This document shows positions 13,399 through 24,241 of a stretch of 64,000 bases of DNA, piece by piece. The notes beneath the pieces were generated by a model. That model was not told the origin of the DNA and made no database searches. It saw only the letters and a program-made list of their open reading frames with translations. How positions within the stretch are numbered: the stretch's first letter is position 1; each line of letters begins with the position of its first letter. Made by a program: the position numbers and the translations under genes. This stretch comes from Cricetomys ansorgei (taxonomy: Eukaryota; Chordata; Mammalia; Rodentia; Nesomyidae), in assembly GCA_026225945.1 (NCBI GenBank), contig JAMJFZ010000107.1, positions 44,568,501 to 44,632,500 on the forward strand, given 5' to 3'.

Positions 13399-13597
13399 GG
13401 GGCTGGTAGATGGCTCAATGGATAAGGTACCTGCTGTGCACTCAGACCTGAGTTTGATCCCAAGAACCTATTCTGCCAACTTGTCTTCTGATTTCCACAT
13501 GCATATCCTGGCACTGGCATGCCAGCACACACACACGCATACACACACACACACATACACACACACACACACACAACTAAAATATAATAAAAATAGT
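13399..13597 (+). mobile_element. RSINE1/B3-like SINE with CA tail
   Basis: tRNA-derived head 'ggggctggtagatggctcaatgg' with A box, B-box area 'gacctgagtttgatccc', then 'acttgtcttctgatttccacatgc', characteristic of RSINE1. The tail is a long (CA)n at 13525-13576 ending in an A/T-rich run. The opposing 73-94-codon frames come from the CA tail. Confidence 0.85.
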
Positions 13598-14170
13598 CTG
13601 TCAACTATGCCTCTCTTTCAAATCTCTTTGATTTTCTGTAAATATTTCTTTGACCTTTCTCTTGGGGACCTGAACTCCTAATATTTCCAAACCAAATTCT
13701 CTCTTGATCTGGCCTATTGGTAGCACAAAGCCTCATTTTTACATTGCTTTTCTTCCAGTTTAACTAAAGGGAATGTGAAATTGTTGGGATTTATTGTGAA
13801 ACATTTGTCAGTCCTTTCACATCAACTTGGACTGTGAGATATAAACTGGATCTGAGGCTCTTTCATTAGGAATGTTACTTGTTATTGAATAAGTTAGTGT
13901 GGGTAGATCAGACATGGATAAGCTATCACCATTATAACCGTGTGACTTGCATTAGAGTGCTCAGGGTTCTAGACTAATGTTTGTTTTTGTCTAAGTCCAG
14001 CTTCTAGTTCTGACTTCTTTATCTAAACATTCTTGATCTGTTAGATAGCAATGTCTTTTCACATAAAACAAAAGAATATGAGGACATCTGAATGACCTGC
14101 TGACTGAGTCACTTTAATAGACACAGCTGATTGCCCCCCATGGTGTCAGCCAGCAGAAAAACCGGTGACT
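13598..14170. other. Unique DNA
   Basis: No repeat or gene recognised. Confidence 0.5.
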
Positions 14171-14352
14171 GAAAATACAAAGGTGGGTTTGTGGCACAAG
14201 CCTGTAATCCCTGCACTCAGGAAGCTCAAGCAGTAGGATTACCATGAGTTGGAGACCAGCCTGACTCCATAGTGAGTTCTAGACTAGCCTGGGCTACTGT
14301 GAGAACCTACCTCAACCCCTTCCTTCTCAACAAAGGGAAAAAGAAAATACAA
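14171..14352 (+). mobile_element. Old B1 SINE with 10-bp target duplication
   Basis: A 7SL-derived SINE body at 14181-14342: 'cctgtaatccctgcactcagg', 'gttggagaccagcctgac' and 'tagactagcctgggctactgtgaga', then an A-rich end. The body resembles older B1 forms more than modern B1. The direct repeats 'gaaaatacaa' at 14171-14180 and 14343-14352 flank it exactly. This is the expected L1-mediated target-site duplication and fixes both ends. Confidence 0.9.
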
Positions 14353-15482
14353 TCTACATGAACATATTAATAATATCTTGGTTACTTCATTGCTTGGTGA
14401 CCCAACATGATCTTATGCAATGCTAATTATGGTACTCTTATATTTGAGAAGTCATCAAAATGTAAAAGCTAAGAACAAACAAAAACAAACAACAACAACA
14501 AAACTGTAGTCCAAATGTGATTTCTGAGTTGCCACCTAACTTCCTTAGTTGGCCTGTAAATGTTTAGGTGAGGATTCCAGAGTCATACTGATGTGCTGAA
14601 CATTCTGATATTGCCTCAAATATATGGACAAACATGTACTCTGTGGATGAAGGCTTACCTCTAATAAGGAAAATCAGCACAGCTGTAGAATGGCCATTTG
14701 TCCTCTACATTTCAGTGGTGTTATATGTCCTTTTGAAATGGTACTTTCTTAGGGACTGATCAGGGCTATTCAGTCCTTTGCAGTGGGACTCCTTATCACT
14801 AACATAGATTAACAACAAAGCTCTGCCATCCTTAGCAATTAATTTGAGTAGGAAATAAAGAAAAGACAACACTTTCTGAAGATGGCTCGATACTATCTTT
14901 ATTTTCCATTAATGGCTGTTTGCTAAATATGGAATTTTAATTTCCTCCCTAATTATCAAGGAGTCTCTTGCGAAGTAGGCCTATTCTCAGGCATAATAGG
15001 TTATTTCTAGTGTGTATTTTTATCTCATTTGTGAAATGTGTTATTTATGAACTTGCAGGATGATTCATGCACATTTATATTGAAAAAGGGTAAAAAAATT
15101 GAAGCAATATTAAACAGTTATTGAATCCCCTAAGCCTCCTTCTGGTCATCAACACTGGTGTTGTTTTCTGGGCTTTTGAGAATAAATGTTGGATATAAGG
15201 AGATGTTTCTTGCAAGGGGAAAGTAGTCTTCTTAAAGTTACTTCCTCTGCCTCCTGGATGAAGGTAGATAGTGAGACTGGGATGTAATTTTGGTTCTTAA
15301 GTCCACAGTCATTGTGGGATGGCAGTGTAGTCCTTTACTGATCCTGCACTGGTTAGGTCTGGCCACCTCATCAGCTTCTCCTCTTAGTTGGTCCTTGCTT
15401 TAGGATACCCAATAGTGTTCCCATCTCTGCTTTGTCTAGAAAGATTATAGGTGCTCACATTGTATGCATTTTCCTCAGAGGG
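14353..15482. other. Unique DNA
   Basis: No gene or transposon recognised. An ACA/AAC-rich patch lies near 14,475-14,503. Confidence 0.5.
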
Positions 15483-15536
15483 TGTGTGCGGTGTGTGTGT
15501 GTGTAGGGGGGGGGTGTATGTGTGGGTGGATGTGTA
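15483..15536. repeat. TG-rich microsatellite with G run
   Basis: (TG)n followed by a 9-base G run (about 15506-15514) and more TG-rich sequence. It lies just upstream of the L1 5' junction. Confidence 0.85.
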
Positions 15537-15669
15537 CAGAATCTGTTGAAGTCACAACTCTTTCCATAGTATCAGTACCAATGAACGTTTCCAGTAGAAA
15601 AATGCAGGAAATATATAACAGCACACCGTCAAAAGCAACAGAAACACACCCCTACCCCCACTACAACCA

Positions 15670-16293
15670 ACAACAACTACAAAATAACAGGATCTAACAA
15701 GCATTGGTCATTGATATCTTTCAACATCAATTGACTCAATTCCCAAATAAAAAGACATAGTCTAACAGAATGTATGAAAAAACAGGATCCATCTTTCTAC
15801 TGCAAACAAGAAACACACCTCAACTTCAAAGATGAATATTACCTCAGAGTAAAGGGTTAGGAAAAGATTTTCTAAGCAAATGAACCTAAGAAGCAAGCTG
15901 GTGTAGCCTTTCTAATATCTAACAAATTGAATTTAGACCAAAATTAATCAAAAGAGATGGGGAAGGACACATTATAATATTCAAAGGAAAAATTCAGCAA
16001 GATGATATTTCAATTTTTAACATCTATGCCCCCAACACAAAGGATCCCACGTTTGCAAAAGAAACATTACTAAAATTAAAAACACCATTGACTCTCACAC
16101 ACTGATAGTGGGAGATTTTAATACTTTACTCTCACCAACTGACAGGTCATCCAGATAAAAACTAAACAGAGAAATAATGGAGCTAACAGATGCTATAAAC
16201 TAAATGGACCTAACAGATATCTACAGAACATTTTACCCACATACAAAAGAATATACCTTTTTCTCACCACTTCACAGAACCTTCTCCCAAAGT
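15670..16293 (+). pseudogene. L1 ORF2 endonuclease-domain remnant
   Basis: Decayed apurinic-endonuclease-like domain of L1 ORF2p, which nicks target DNA in living copies. Conceptual reading shows the family motifs: an ISFNIN-like N-terminal strand with the Asn ligand, QETHL (about 15807-15821), NIYAPN (about 16019-16036) and VGDFN (about 16108-16122). Stops (for example TGA replacing Trp/Gly-type codons near 15736) and frameshifts interrupt it. The last part of the domain, including the family's SDH motif, is missing because of the internal deletion. Not expressed as an enzyme. Confidence 0.85.
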
Positions 16294-17762
16294 GACCCCA
16301 AAAACTTAACCAGGGAACTCCTACAGCTGATAAACAACTTCACTGAAGTGGCTGGCTTACAAGATCAACTAAAATTATCAATAGTCCTTCTCTATACAAA
16401 CCACAAATGAACTGAGAAAGAAATCAGGAAAACAACACCCTTTACAACAGCCACAAACAGCAAAATACCTTGGGAAGATTCTAATCAAGTAAGTGAAAGA
16501 CTTGTATGACAAAAACTTCAAGTCTCTGAAGAGAGAAATTGAAGAAGATCTCAGAAGATGAAAAGATCTCCCATGCTACTGGATTGGTTGGATCAACATA
16601 GTGAAAATAGCCATATTGTCAAAAACAAGCTACAGATTCAATGCAATCCCTATCAAAATCTCAATACAATTCTTTACATATTGGAAAGGACAATACTCAA
16701 CCTCATATCGAAAAACAAAAACCCCAGGATAGCTAAAATAATCCTGAAAAATAAAAGAACTTCTGGAGGTATCACCATCCCTGATCTCAAGCTATACTAC
16801 AGATTAATAGTAATGAAAATTGCATGGTATTAGCATAAAAATAGACATGCTGATCAAATGGACCTGAATTGAAGATCCAGACATAAATCCACAAACTTAT
16901 GGACACCTGATCTTCGATAAAGAAGCCAGAAATATACAACAGAAAAGAGAAAACATCTTTAACAAATCGTGCTGGTCTATCTGGATGTCTACATGTCGAA
17001 GGATGCAAGCAGAATCATATTTACCACCCTGTACAAAACTCAAGTCCAAGTGGATCAGAAAACCTCAACATAAAACCAGATACACTGAACCTGATAGAAG
17101 AGAAAGTAGGGAACAGCCTTGAATGCATTGGCACAGGAGACAATTTCCTGATAGCTCAGGCATTAAGATCAATGATTAATAAATGAGACCCTATGAAACT
17201 GAAAATCTTCTGCAAGGCAAAAGACATTGTCAGTAAGACAAAATGGGAATGGGAAAAGATTTTCACCAACTCAACTTCCAATAGAATGTTAATTTCTAAA
17301 ATATATAAAGAACTCAAGAAGATAGACATCAACAAAGAAATCAATTAAAACTGGGATACAAATCAAAACAAATAATTCTCAAAAGAGGAATCTCAAATGG
17401 CTGAGAAACACTTGAAAAAAATGTTCAACATCCTTACTCATTCAGAAAATGCAAATCAAAACTTCTTTGAGATTACACCTGTCAGAATTGCTAAGATCAG
17501 TAACACAAAGGACAGAGCATCCCAGCGAGGATGCAGAAAAAGGGGAACACTCCTTCATTGTTGGTGTGAGTACAAACTTTTACAGCCACTATGGAAATCA
17601 ACATGACAATTCCTCAGGAAGTTGGGAATCGATCTACCTCATAGACCTAGCTACACCACTCCTGGGCATATACATAAAGGATGTTCCATCCTACCACAAG
17701 GACACTTGCTAAACTGTGTTCGTAGCAGCTTTAGTCAGAATAGCCAGAAATTGGAAACAGCT
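16294..17762 (+). pseudogene. L1 ORF2 post-catalytic RT and C-terminal remnant
   Basis: This part resumes just after the place where the family's reverse transcriptase has its catalytic Asp-Asp motif, with LTRELLQLINNF and then AFLY-like residues. It continues through [20 protein letters not shown] (about 16761-16805) and MAEKHLKKM (17397-17423), to the Cys/His-containing RGTLLHCW (about 17544-17567) and LLGIY. The catalytic core itself is gone, and frameshifts and stops split the rest. The last roughly 100+ codons of ORF2 are missing before the 3' UTR. Confidence 0.85.
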
Positions 17763-18090
17763 TGGTGCTCTTGTGGAGCTCCTACAGACTGGAAAGGGGG
17801 GCGGTCTTTGACCCTTTTGCCTGTTCTTGGGACCCTTTTCCTCCTGTTGGGTTGCCTATCCCATCCTGGATTCAGGGATTAGTGCCTGGCCTTGTTCTGT
17901 CTTGTGCCCTCTATGGGCAGTAAACCTGGGACTAACTGCTTTATATGGAGAGAGATGGGCATGGGGTGGGGGTGGGAGGTCAGAAAGGTAGGTCTAGGGT
18001 AGAGGGGAGATGGGCGGAACTCAGATGAGTGGAGGGAGAGGAGGAGGGGAGGTTGAAGTGTATTATATGAGATAAGAAAGATAAATAAAA
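17763..18090 (+). other. L1 3' UTR with G-quadruplex-type motif
   Basis: Lx-type 3' UTR tail. At 17957-17976 four G runs (GGG, GGGG, GGGGG, GGG) are separated by loops of 3, 1 and 1 bases, which fits a parallel G-quadruplex. G-rich polypurine tracts at this place are a known feature of mammalian L1 3' UTRs. It is homologous, in the same orientation, to 20180-20507. Confidence 0.85.
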
Positions 18091-18910
18091 CGAAAGATCA
18101 CCAGATTTATAAAGAAAATCACAAAAGGGGAAAGTAGATGGTTACACTTTACAATCTGTTGTTCCCTGTGTGGTGCCTTGAGGGAGTCTGTTCTGTATTC
18201 TCTTACATGTGTTGGTCAGAACATGCTGATCATATTATACTGTGTCTTTCACAGAGTAGCAGGGAGTAGTGTCATTCCTGTGGATAATCATCTTTGGGAG
18301 AATTGATGGGAATTCCAAAGAAATCAAATGAAAATGCCATTTGTTTTGTGGTTAGACTATCAACCTCACTGCTACCAACAGGCAACATGGGGACCATGTT
18401 TAGCTTTGGAGAACTACTCAAAATTAACCATTAATGATGGTAAGACCTAGATAGCAACAACTTTTCCCAAACTATCAATTACCATTCAAAACTACTGTGA
18501 AGAGAACATTATAGGAAAGTTTATTTAATGACAGAGATGTGGAATGTACTATCTTCTAGTGGTCTTTGAAGCTTCAAGTTTCTTAACTCTAATAAATACA
18601 AGCATTTGTGCATTTTCTTCCACATACTTTTGAACAGATACAAAAAAGATGAAAATTAAACTTTGAATAGAGACATATTACTGCATTCTGGTTGGATTGT
18701 CTTCTGATCTTGCCTGAATTTGTGCATTCTAATATATGAAGACCATTGCCAACATAAATCTTACTTCCCAAATCAGCTTGTACAGTTATGTGTATGTGAA
18801 GTTTATCAAAAGCTACAATTAGGTCTCTTAACCCTAATCTTGTCAAATTGGGAAAGCTACGGGTTTCTCTATGAATGTTATCAAACTCCATTCCAGAAAT
18901 TTCCTAAACT
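18091..18910. other. Unique DNA between two L1 copies
   Basis: No repeat or gene recognised. The 100-codon minus-strand frame at 18589-18891 has no recognisable domain. Confidence 0.5.
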
Positions 18911-18995
18911 ATAATATAAATTATATAATAATAATATATTATATATATAATATATGTATTATGTATATATAATATATAAACTATAATATATATTA
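18911..18995. repeat. AT-rich imperfect palindromic tract
   Basis: TATA/ATAAT-rich low-complexity tract with many self-complementary words such as 'tatatata'. Likely to form hairpins. Confidence 0.8.
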
Positions 18996-19699
18996 TTGTG
19001 TCATTTTCTGTTGAGTGTTTTTTAAATAAGATTTCTCTAAGAAAAAGTAAAACATTTCATTAGTGTTCTCTTGCTAATTTGTACTCACTAATTCTAAATC
19101 ACATTCCTCTCTTCTGCAGGTGATGACAGGTAGAAAATAAATAAAGAGGAAAGAGGAACCTATAAGAATGCAAGAAAGAACAGAGGAAAAGGAATACAGA
19201 GCAGAACGGGCACAGAAAGAGGATATTGGACTTATCCACTTGTGAACAAAATGGGAGTCTAATGTTAGGGTACAAAAGTCTCCAGTAAGTCTTCTTCCAT
19301 TCGCACCTTCCAGTGAGTGCAGGTTGCATACATTTTCCGAAGTGCTACTGAAGTCTTTTTCTTAGAGGATCTTGCAACATCAGTTTTGTGTGTAGGGGTG
19401 GTGGTGGTTGGAGGGGAGTCTAGCAACTGTGGCAGTGACAAATTCCCCTGCAAATATTGTGAGGTGATGGAAAACTATTAGAATCAGGTGTCTTATGATT
19501 CCTGCACTACAGAATACATATGCCTATTGATTTCTTTCTTCTGAAAAAAAAAATGTCCCTTTGATATATTCTGGCTGAATAATGGGAAAATGCGATTTTT
19601 ATTTTGTTTCTTTTGATTTGATCTGTTTTTCTACAAAGAGAAATAATTTGTAGACTCCACTTGGGAGGAGTGGTTATCAAGTGAAGTACCATCTCCTTT
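18996..19699. other. Unique DNA
   Basis: No repeat or gene recognised. Confidence 0.5.
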
Positions 19700-20507
19700 G
19701 GCCAGGCAAGGCTTCCAGTGGTGGGATTGGGACATCATCCCAGCCACAAAACCTCTGACCTATGGCCTACCCTCTCTGCAAGATCATCTTTGACAATGGA
19801 AAGGAGGAGGGAACCCTTCCCTGAAACTGCAGAGCAGGCCAGCAACTAGAGACTGGATAACCCGGAGATGATTTATAATGCTGTCATGCTCGGCTCATAG
19901 ATTGGTTCCTAGCCCAGCCCTCATCAGAGAGGCCCCCTCCAGCAGCTGATGCGAGCATATGGAGAGGTCAGGGCCAAACCACTGTGCAGAGCTCAGGAAC
20001 CTGGGGGAAGAGGGAGAGGACAGATGCTAGAGATCAGGGGTGTCAAGGACACCAGGAGAAAAAGCCCCACATAGTCAACTGACTAGCACTCTTAGGGGCT
20101 CATAAAGACTGAAGTGGCAGATACAGAACCTGCAGAGTCCCCTAAATCCATCTTATGGCTGTCTGGATTGGAGTTCTTAAAAATCTCCTACAGGCTGGAG
20201 TGGGGGAGTCTCTGACCCTTTTTCCTGCCCTTGGGACTCTTTTGTTTCCACTGAGTTGCCTGGCCCACCCTTGATGTGGGGATTAGTGCCCAGCCTAGTT
20301 CCATCTTGCTATGCCATGCCCTGTTTGAGTGGCAATCCTGGGAGAACTGTTCTTTTCTGGGGTGAAGCGGGGAGGGTGGTGTTTGTTGATGATGATGGGG
20401 GTAGATCTGAGGAAGAGGAGGTAGGGGAACGGGGAAGAGTGGAGGGAGGGCAGGACAGGGTGTCAGGATGTATTATACAGGTTGTATAAGAGAAGAAAAC
20501 TTTTTAA
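19700..20507 (+). mobile_element. L1 (Lx-type) fragment, almost entirely 3' UTR
   Basis: The segment starts close to the ORF2 stop/3' UTR border of rodent L1 ('caaggcttccagtggtggga'). It includes 'gctgatgcgagcatatgg', 'aggggtgtcaaggacacc', 'ctcataaagactgaagtgg' and 'tctgacccttttt', a purine-rich stretch at 20335-20460, and a tail ending 'gagaagaaaac' plus A/T-rich sequence. This is a strongly 5'-truncated insertion, relatively GC-rich against its surroundings. The 77-codon Gly/Glu-rich frame at 20256-20489 is only this UTR. Confidence 0.88.
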
Positions 20508-20539
20508 AAATCAGAAAAAATAATCTATGTTATACAATT

Positions 20540-20835
20540 CTTTCTAATTTTATTGAGACAGGATTGACAAATTATGTATTTAAGGTATAGAGTGTTAAAT
20601 TTTTATTTGTATACATTGTGATTACCAATATTAAGCTAATAGATATCTTCTCTACTGGCCACAGTTAAGATTTGTTTTTGTTTTTGTTTGTTTGTTTTTT
20701 GTGTGTGAGTGTGTAGTATACTGAAGATCTAGTCTTTTAGCAAATTTTGAATATGAAACATATTGTTATTAAGTATAGTCTCCAGAACATACTCATACAT
20801 GAGAGTTAATCCCTTCTAGGTCCTTCTTTAGTGGC
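20540..20835 (-). mobile_element. L1M-type 3' end
   Basis: On the minus strand this matches the layout of old mammalian L1M 3' UTRs. The complement of 'ttttattgagacaggattgacaaa' is the terminal segment. The complement of 'gattaccaatattaagctaatagat' and the block at 20726-20820 ('ttagcaaattttgaatatg ... ttattaagtatagtctccag') are in the expected order. A (TTTG)n run at 20671-20700 interrupts it. The Lx-type L1 just upstream lies in the opposite orientation. Confidence 0.7.
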
Positions 20836-23124
20836 TGAAAATAAATGATTGAAGGATAAATTTTTCCCCCCTCTAGTTTTAAAAATGCAGTATAGATTGT
20901 CAAAAAATGTAGCATAGACATATTTGATAAATACTGAGTTTATATACATAGTTTCTTTAAAACTGTACACTTACAAGCTGCTTTTAAACATCTGCTATTT
21001 CAAAGCCGATTGAGTTTAAAAGGAAAAAATCTGCATTTTTATCTTAAATCGATGTGTTCACAGCCCTTTCAATGGTTATCTACTCAATGACGGGTTACAG
21101 TGGCAGAGGCTTCTCTCACCAAACGTAAAGTGGCCTCTGTAGCAGTCATGTTCATCATTATCCTTTGACAGCTCATGGAGTCTAGTGTGGAATTCTCACC
21201 ATTTGCTAATTTGAATGCCTTTTGTAGTTTATATGAAATACATTCTGCTAGGAGTTTGTAATTCACAAAGTGTTCTTGGTCTTTTGGGACCAGTAGGATG
21301 ATAAGATAGATTTCATTTCAGGGATGAGGTTTCTGAAAAGGACAAGGTTACGAAATCACCTGTTTTATGAATGCTTAACCCATTCAGTGAAGCGACAGAA
21401 ACACCAAAATATGCGATATTACTTAATCTCAGGTCTCCCTGTCAGTTTATAGAAAATTTTTGGGAAAGTCATTGACTATCTTTTCCTTTATGCCCGAAAA
21501 AGGGAATGGCATTACCTAATTCTACTAGGATTTTTGTGGAAATGTTAATACTATAAATTAGGATTAAAATGAAGCTATCTTATGACTTTAAACTTTAGAA
21601 GGTAAGGCTTTGTTGAAAATTGAGAAAGAAATTACTTTTTAGTCATTCTCTTTTAATTTATTTCATTACTTGGAGATTTATGGTTACAAAGGAATCATAA
21701 GCCTTAAAACTGAAAACCCATTAGAAACAGTCTATTTAAAAAATCCAGACAGATAACTGCAATATTCTGAATGGAAATGTGTCTTCTGACTGAATTTATC
21801 CTTCTGTGGATTCCAAATAAGACTGTAAGTCAGTCATGCATCATGTCTGCACTGAGCAAAATCCACTCCCACGTTATCATCTGGAGCACCAGGAAGATGC
21901 TTCCACATCGCGTAGGACTTTTCCTTCATGTCAAGAGCTCATTGAACTAGGAGTGTAAATGTTGAAGAGATTAATGATTGTGATCTAGTGGGCACATACT
22001 GGTTGAGTGTTTACCACAGCCGTGTAGGTTTGAGGACCTAGTGGGTATGAGTTTGCAGTAGTGCTTTGGGATGCTACCAGTGTTATCTCACTTTCCAAAT
22101 AAAGATACTGAAATAAAGAAGCTAGATATTGAAAAAAAATCATGCAATAAAGAAGGGGCAGTGCTGTCATTCAGTGTGACCCCAGTCTATGCTTATCAAG
22201 TGGGTACAAAAGGAGAGCATTTATGAAAATAAAAATCCCTCCCCACTGCCTTGGAGCAGACGAGATCTAAGAAAGTTTTGGCAATATCAAAAATTTGTAA
22301 TAGCAATAACAGTTGAATATAGTTTTAAGCATTAATCATTCACTGATAGCAGTTGTTGTCTTTCTAAAGTGCAATTTATTTTATAAATTCATACTCCTCT
22401 AAATTAAGGCAAGAATGTTTTAATCAATGAGAGAATGCTAATTTAGAAAAAAAAAATGAAAACTTGAAATATGTGTATTAAATAAGTTGTGTAAGTATTC
22501 TACTACAGTAATAGATCTGGAAGGTACTGTCAGGCTCTTATTTCTGGATTTCATGTGCTTTCTTCTAAACCACTAGCAACAATGTCATCCATTTACAAAT
22601 TACTTCCCACTTTAGAAGGCAGAGTAAGTTACAAAATTTATGTTCAATGAATGTGATGAACAGTCAAACTGAAGCCTAGGCTGAAGTGTATGTGAAAACC
22701 ATATTCCTTACAAATAAATCTTCCTTTTGGTTGAATTATATGCTTAGAAAAATTGATCCAATTCTTTTCACATGTGCCCATATTACTGGTGTTGTATGTA
22801 GTCCAGCTAAAGCCCAGTGATTCATGAATAGCAATAAAAAACCACAGAAATCAGTCTTCAAGGTGTGCTATCAAAGCTCACAGCACACATTTGAATATGT
22901 GGTAGTATGGCTATACCAGTTATGTTATGGGATGGTTTCTAAGTGTGGTCCATTGTATTATAACTCAGGTGAGTTTCTCTCAGGCTTCAAATAGATAGAA
23001 AACTCCTTAAAGGCTGGACCTAGAAGAAATATCATAAGGAACAATATATACAATTCTAAAGTTCTTAGCATTTCCTTTGTTCCTGACCTTGATTGTATTT
23101 ATTTAGTCATCATTTGCTGATCAT
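20836..23124. other. Unique DNA, no gene recognised
   Basis: 2.3 kb without clear repeats. A 133-bp exon-like stretch on the minus strand (21200-21332) was considered and rejected because no frame stays open through it. Confidence 0.45.
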
Positions 23125-23590
23125 TTGCTCATCATCTCTGAGCAAGGCCCTGGGTTCTGGAGCTATAAGGGATGAGTATGAGAGAGATGCAGAGTCCATC
23201 CCAATCGAGGTCCATTTTCATGCTAAGAAGCAGAACAGAGATATACAAACACTTAACATAAGTAATCAGTGATGGAAAGTGCTATAAAGAAAGGGAGGTG
23301 CATGATGCTACAAACTTCCACTGGGAGGTGATATGGAGGCCAAAGATTGAATGACAAGTTAGTGTCATGAAGACCCAAAGCAGGGATGTTCTTGGCAAAA
23401 GGAATAGGAAGTATGTAGACATGGTGGTAGAAAAGACACTTGTTCTGTTGAAGAAGGAGACTGTAGGCTTCAGTTGTTTTGAATGGAGCCATGAATTAGC
23501 TCAAAGATGAGAGAAGATGACAAGCCTGGCTTTCATTGTCATCAGAAGCTCTTGAAGAGTATAAATAAGGGGCAATGCATTGACGTGTTT
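23125..23590 (+). mobile_element. Possible ancient mammalian repeat, family not assigned
   Basis: The parts at about 23130-23260 ('gagcaaggccctgggttctggagctata...') and 23370-23590 ('ggaggtgcatg', 'aaagtgctataaag', 'ataaggggcaatgcattgac') look like widely dispersed, diverged mammalian repeat text. I cannot name the family, and the similarity may be partly chance. Confidence 0.3.
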
Positions 23591-24007
23591 TAGGTTTCTG
23601 GGCTAGGTTTCTATTGTAATTACTTGGTTGGTAGCTATAATGTGAAAGAATCCCTATGTGATATGTAAATTAACAGGCCTTGTGGTGTTTCAACACAAAC
23701 TTATTTATTGAAACGATAAACTAGAAATGCTATTATTAAATCTTTTAAAGAGATTATGTTTGCTGCTCTGTATGTACAGTGTAATTTTGAAGAGTTAGTG
23801 TTGCTTCTGTATTCGATGCAGTCATACTTCTAGTGTATCACGCTCAAAGGAATGCCAATCTTACATCAAAGTATATTTTCAAAAGGTGTTATAAATCTGT
23901 GAATATACCCATCCAAAACTACCAAGGAAGAAAGTCCCTAGATCCTGGGACTGTAAGGAAAAATACTCATTTCACCATAAAAAGATGACTTTTCAAAAAG
24001 TTTGTTT

Positions 24008-24206
24008 GGGGGCTAGAAAAATGGATCAGCCATTAAGAGCACTTGTTGCTCTATCAGAGGACCCTGGTTTAGTTTCCACCACCCACACAACAATTTATAA
24101 TCACATGCAACTACAGTTCCAGAGAACCTGATATCCTCCTCCAGCCTCTGTAGAACATTGCATGCACATGGTGTGTGACCATGCACACATACACACATAA
24201 ACATAC
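24008..24206 (+). mobile_element. B3 (B2-related) SINE
   Basis: tRNA-derived head 'gggggctagaaaaatggatcagccattaag', a B-box area disrupted to 'accctggtttagtttcc', then 'caactacagttccagagaacctgatatcctcc', the diagnostic B3 segment. It ends in an ACACAT-rich tail and a (GA)n run. Confidence 0.85.

Positions 24207-24240
<34 letters not shown>
24207..24240. repeat. (GA)n microsatellite at SINE 3' end
   Basis: About 17 GA units with one interruption, grown from the tail of the B3 just upstream. Confidence 0.9.

Positions 24241-24241
<1 letters not shown>

Larger units (their letters stand above)
15595..18090 (+). mobile_element. L1 retrotransposon, 5'-truncated and internally deleted
   Basis: A rodent L1 on the plus strand. 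It starts near the ORF1-ORF2 spacer (A/C-rich 'aaacacacccctaccccc' at about 15643-15660) and runs through parts of ORF2 into an Lx-type 3' UTR. That UTR carries 'gagctcctacagactgg' and a G-rich polypurine stretch at 17940-18050, and it ends in A-rich 'gataaataaaacgaaag'. ORF1 and the 5' UTR are absent. Two internal deletions are inferred, near 16,293 and near 17,760. Many stops and frameshifts show that it is a dead copy. The exact 5' boundary (15,540-15,610) is unsure, and I see no convincing target duplication. Confidence 0.92.

Noticed and set aside
15483..15536. TG/G-rich run considered as the L1 5' boundary or promoter
   Set aside because: No L1 5' UTR monomer sequence is visible. L1 similarity begins about 60-110 bp later.
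20256..20489. Gly/Glu-rich 77-codon frame
   Set aside because: It is the purine-rich L1 3' UTR read as protein.
21200..21332. Exon-like 133-bp stretch on the minus strand, with a 'ccttttcag' acceptor-like and a 'gtgaga' donor-like border
   Set aside because: No reading frame stays open through it, and such splice-like words are common by chance. It would need RNA-seq support.
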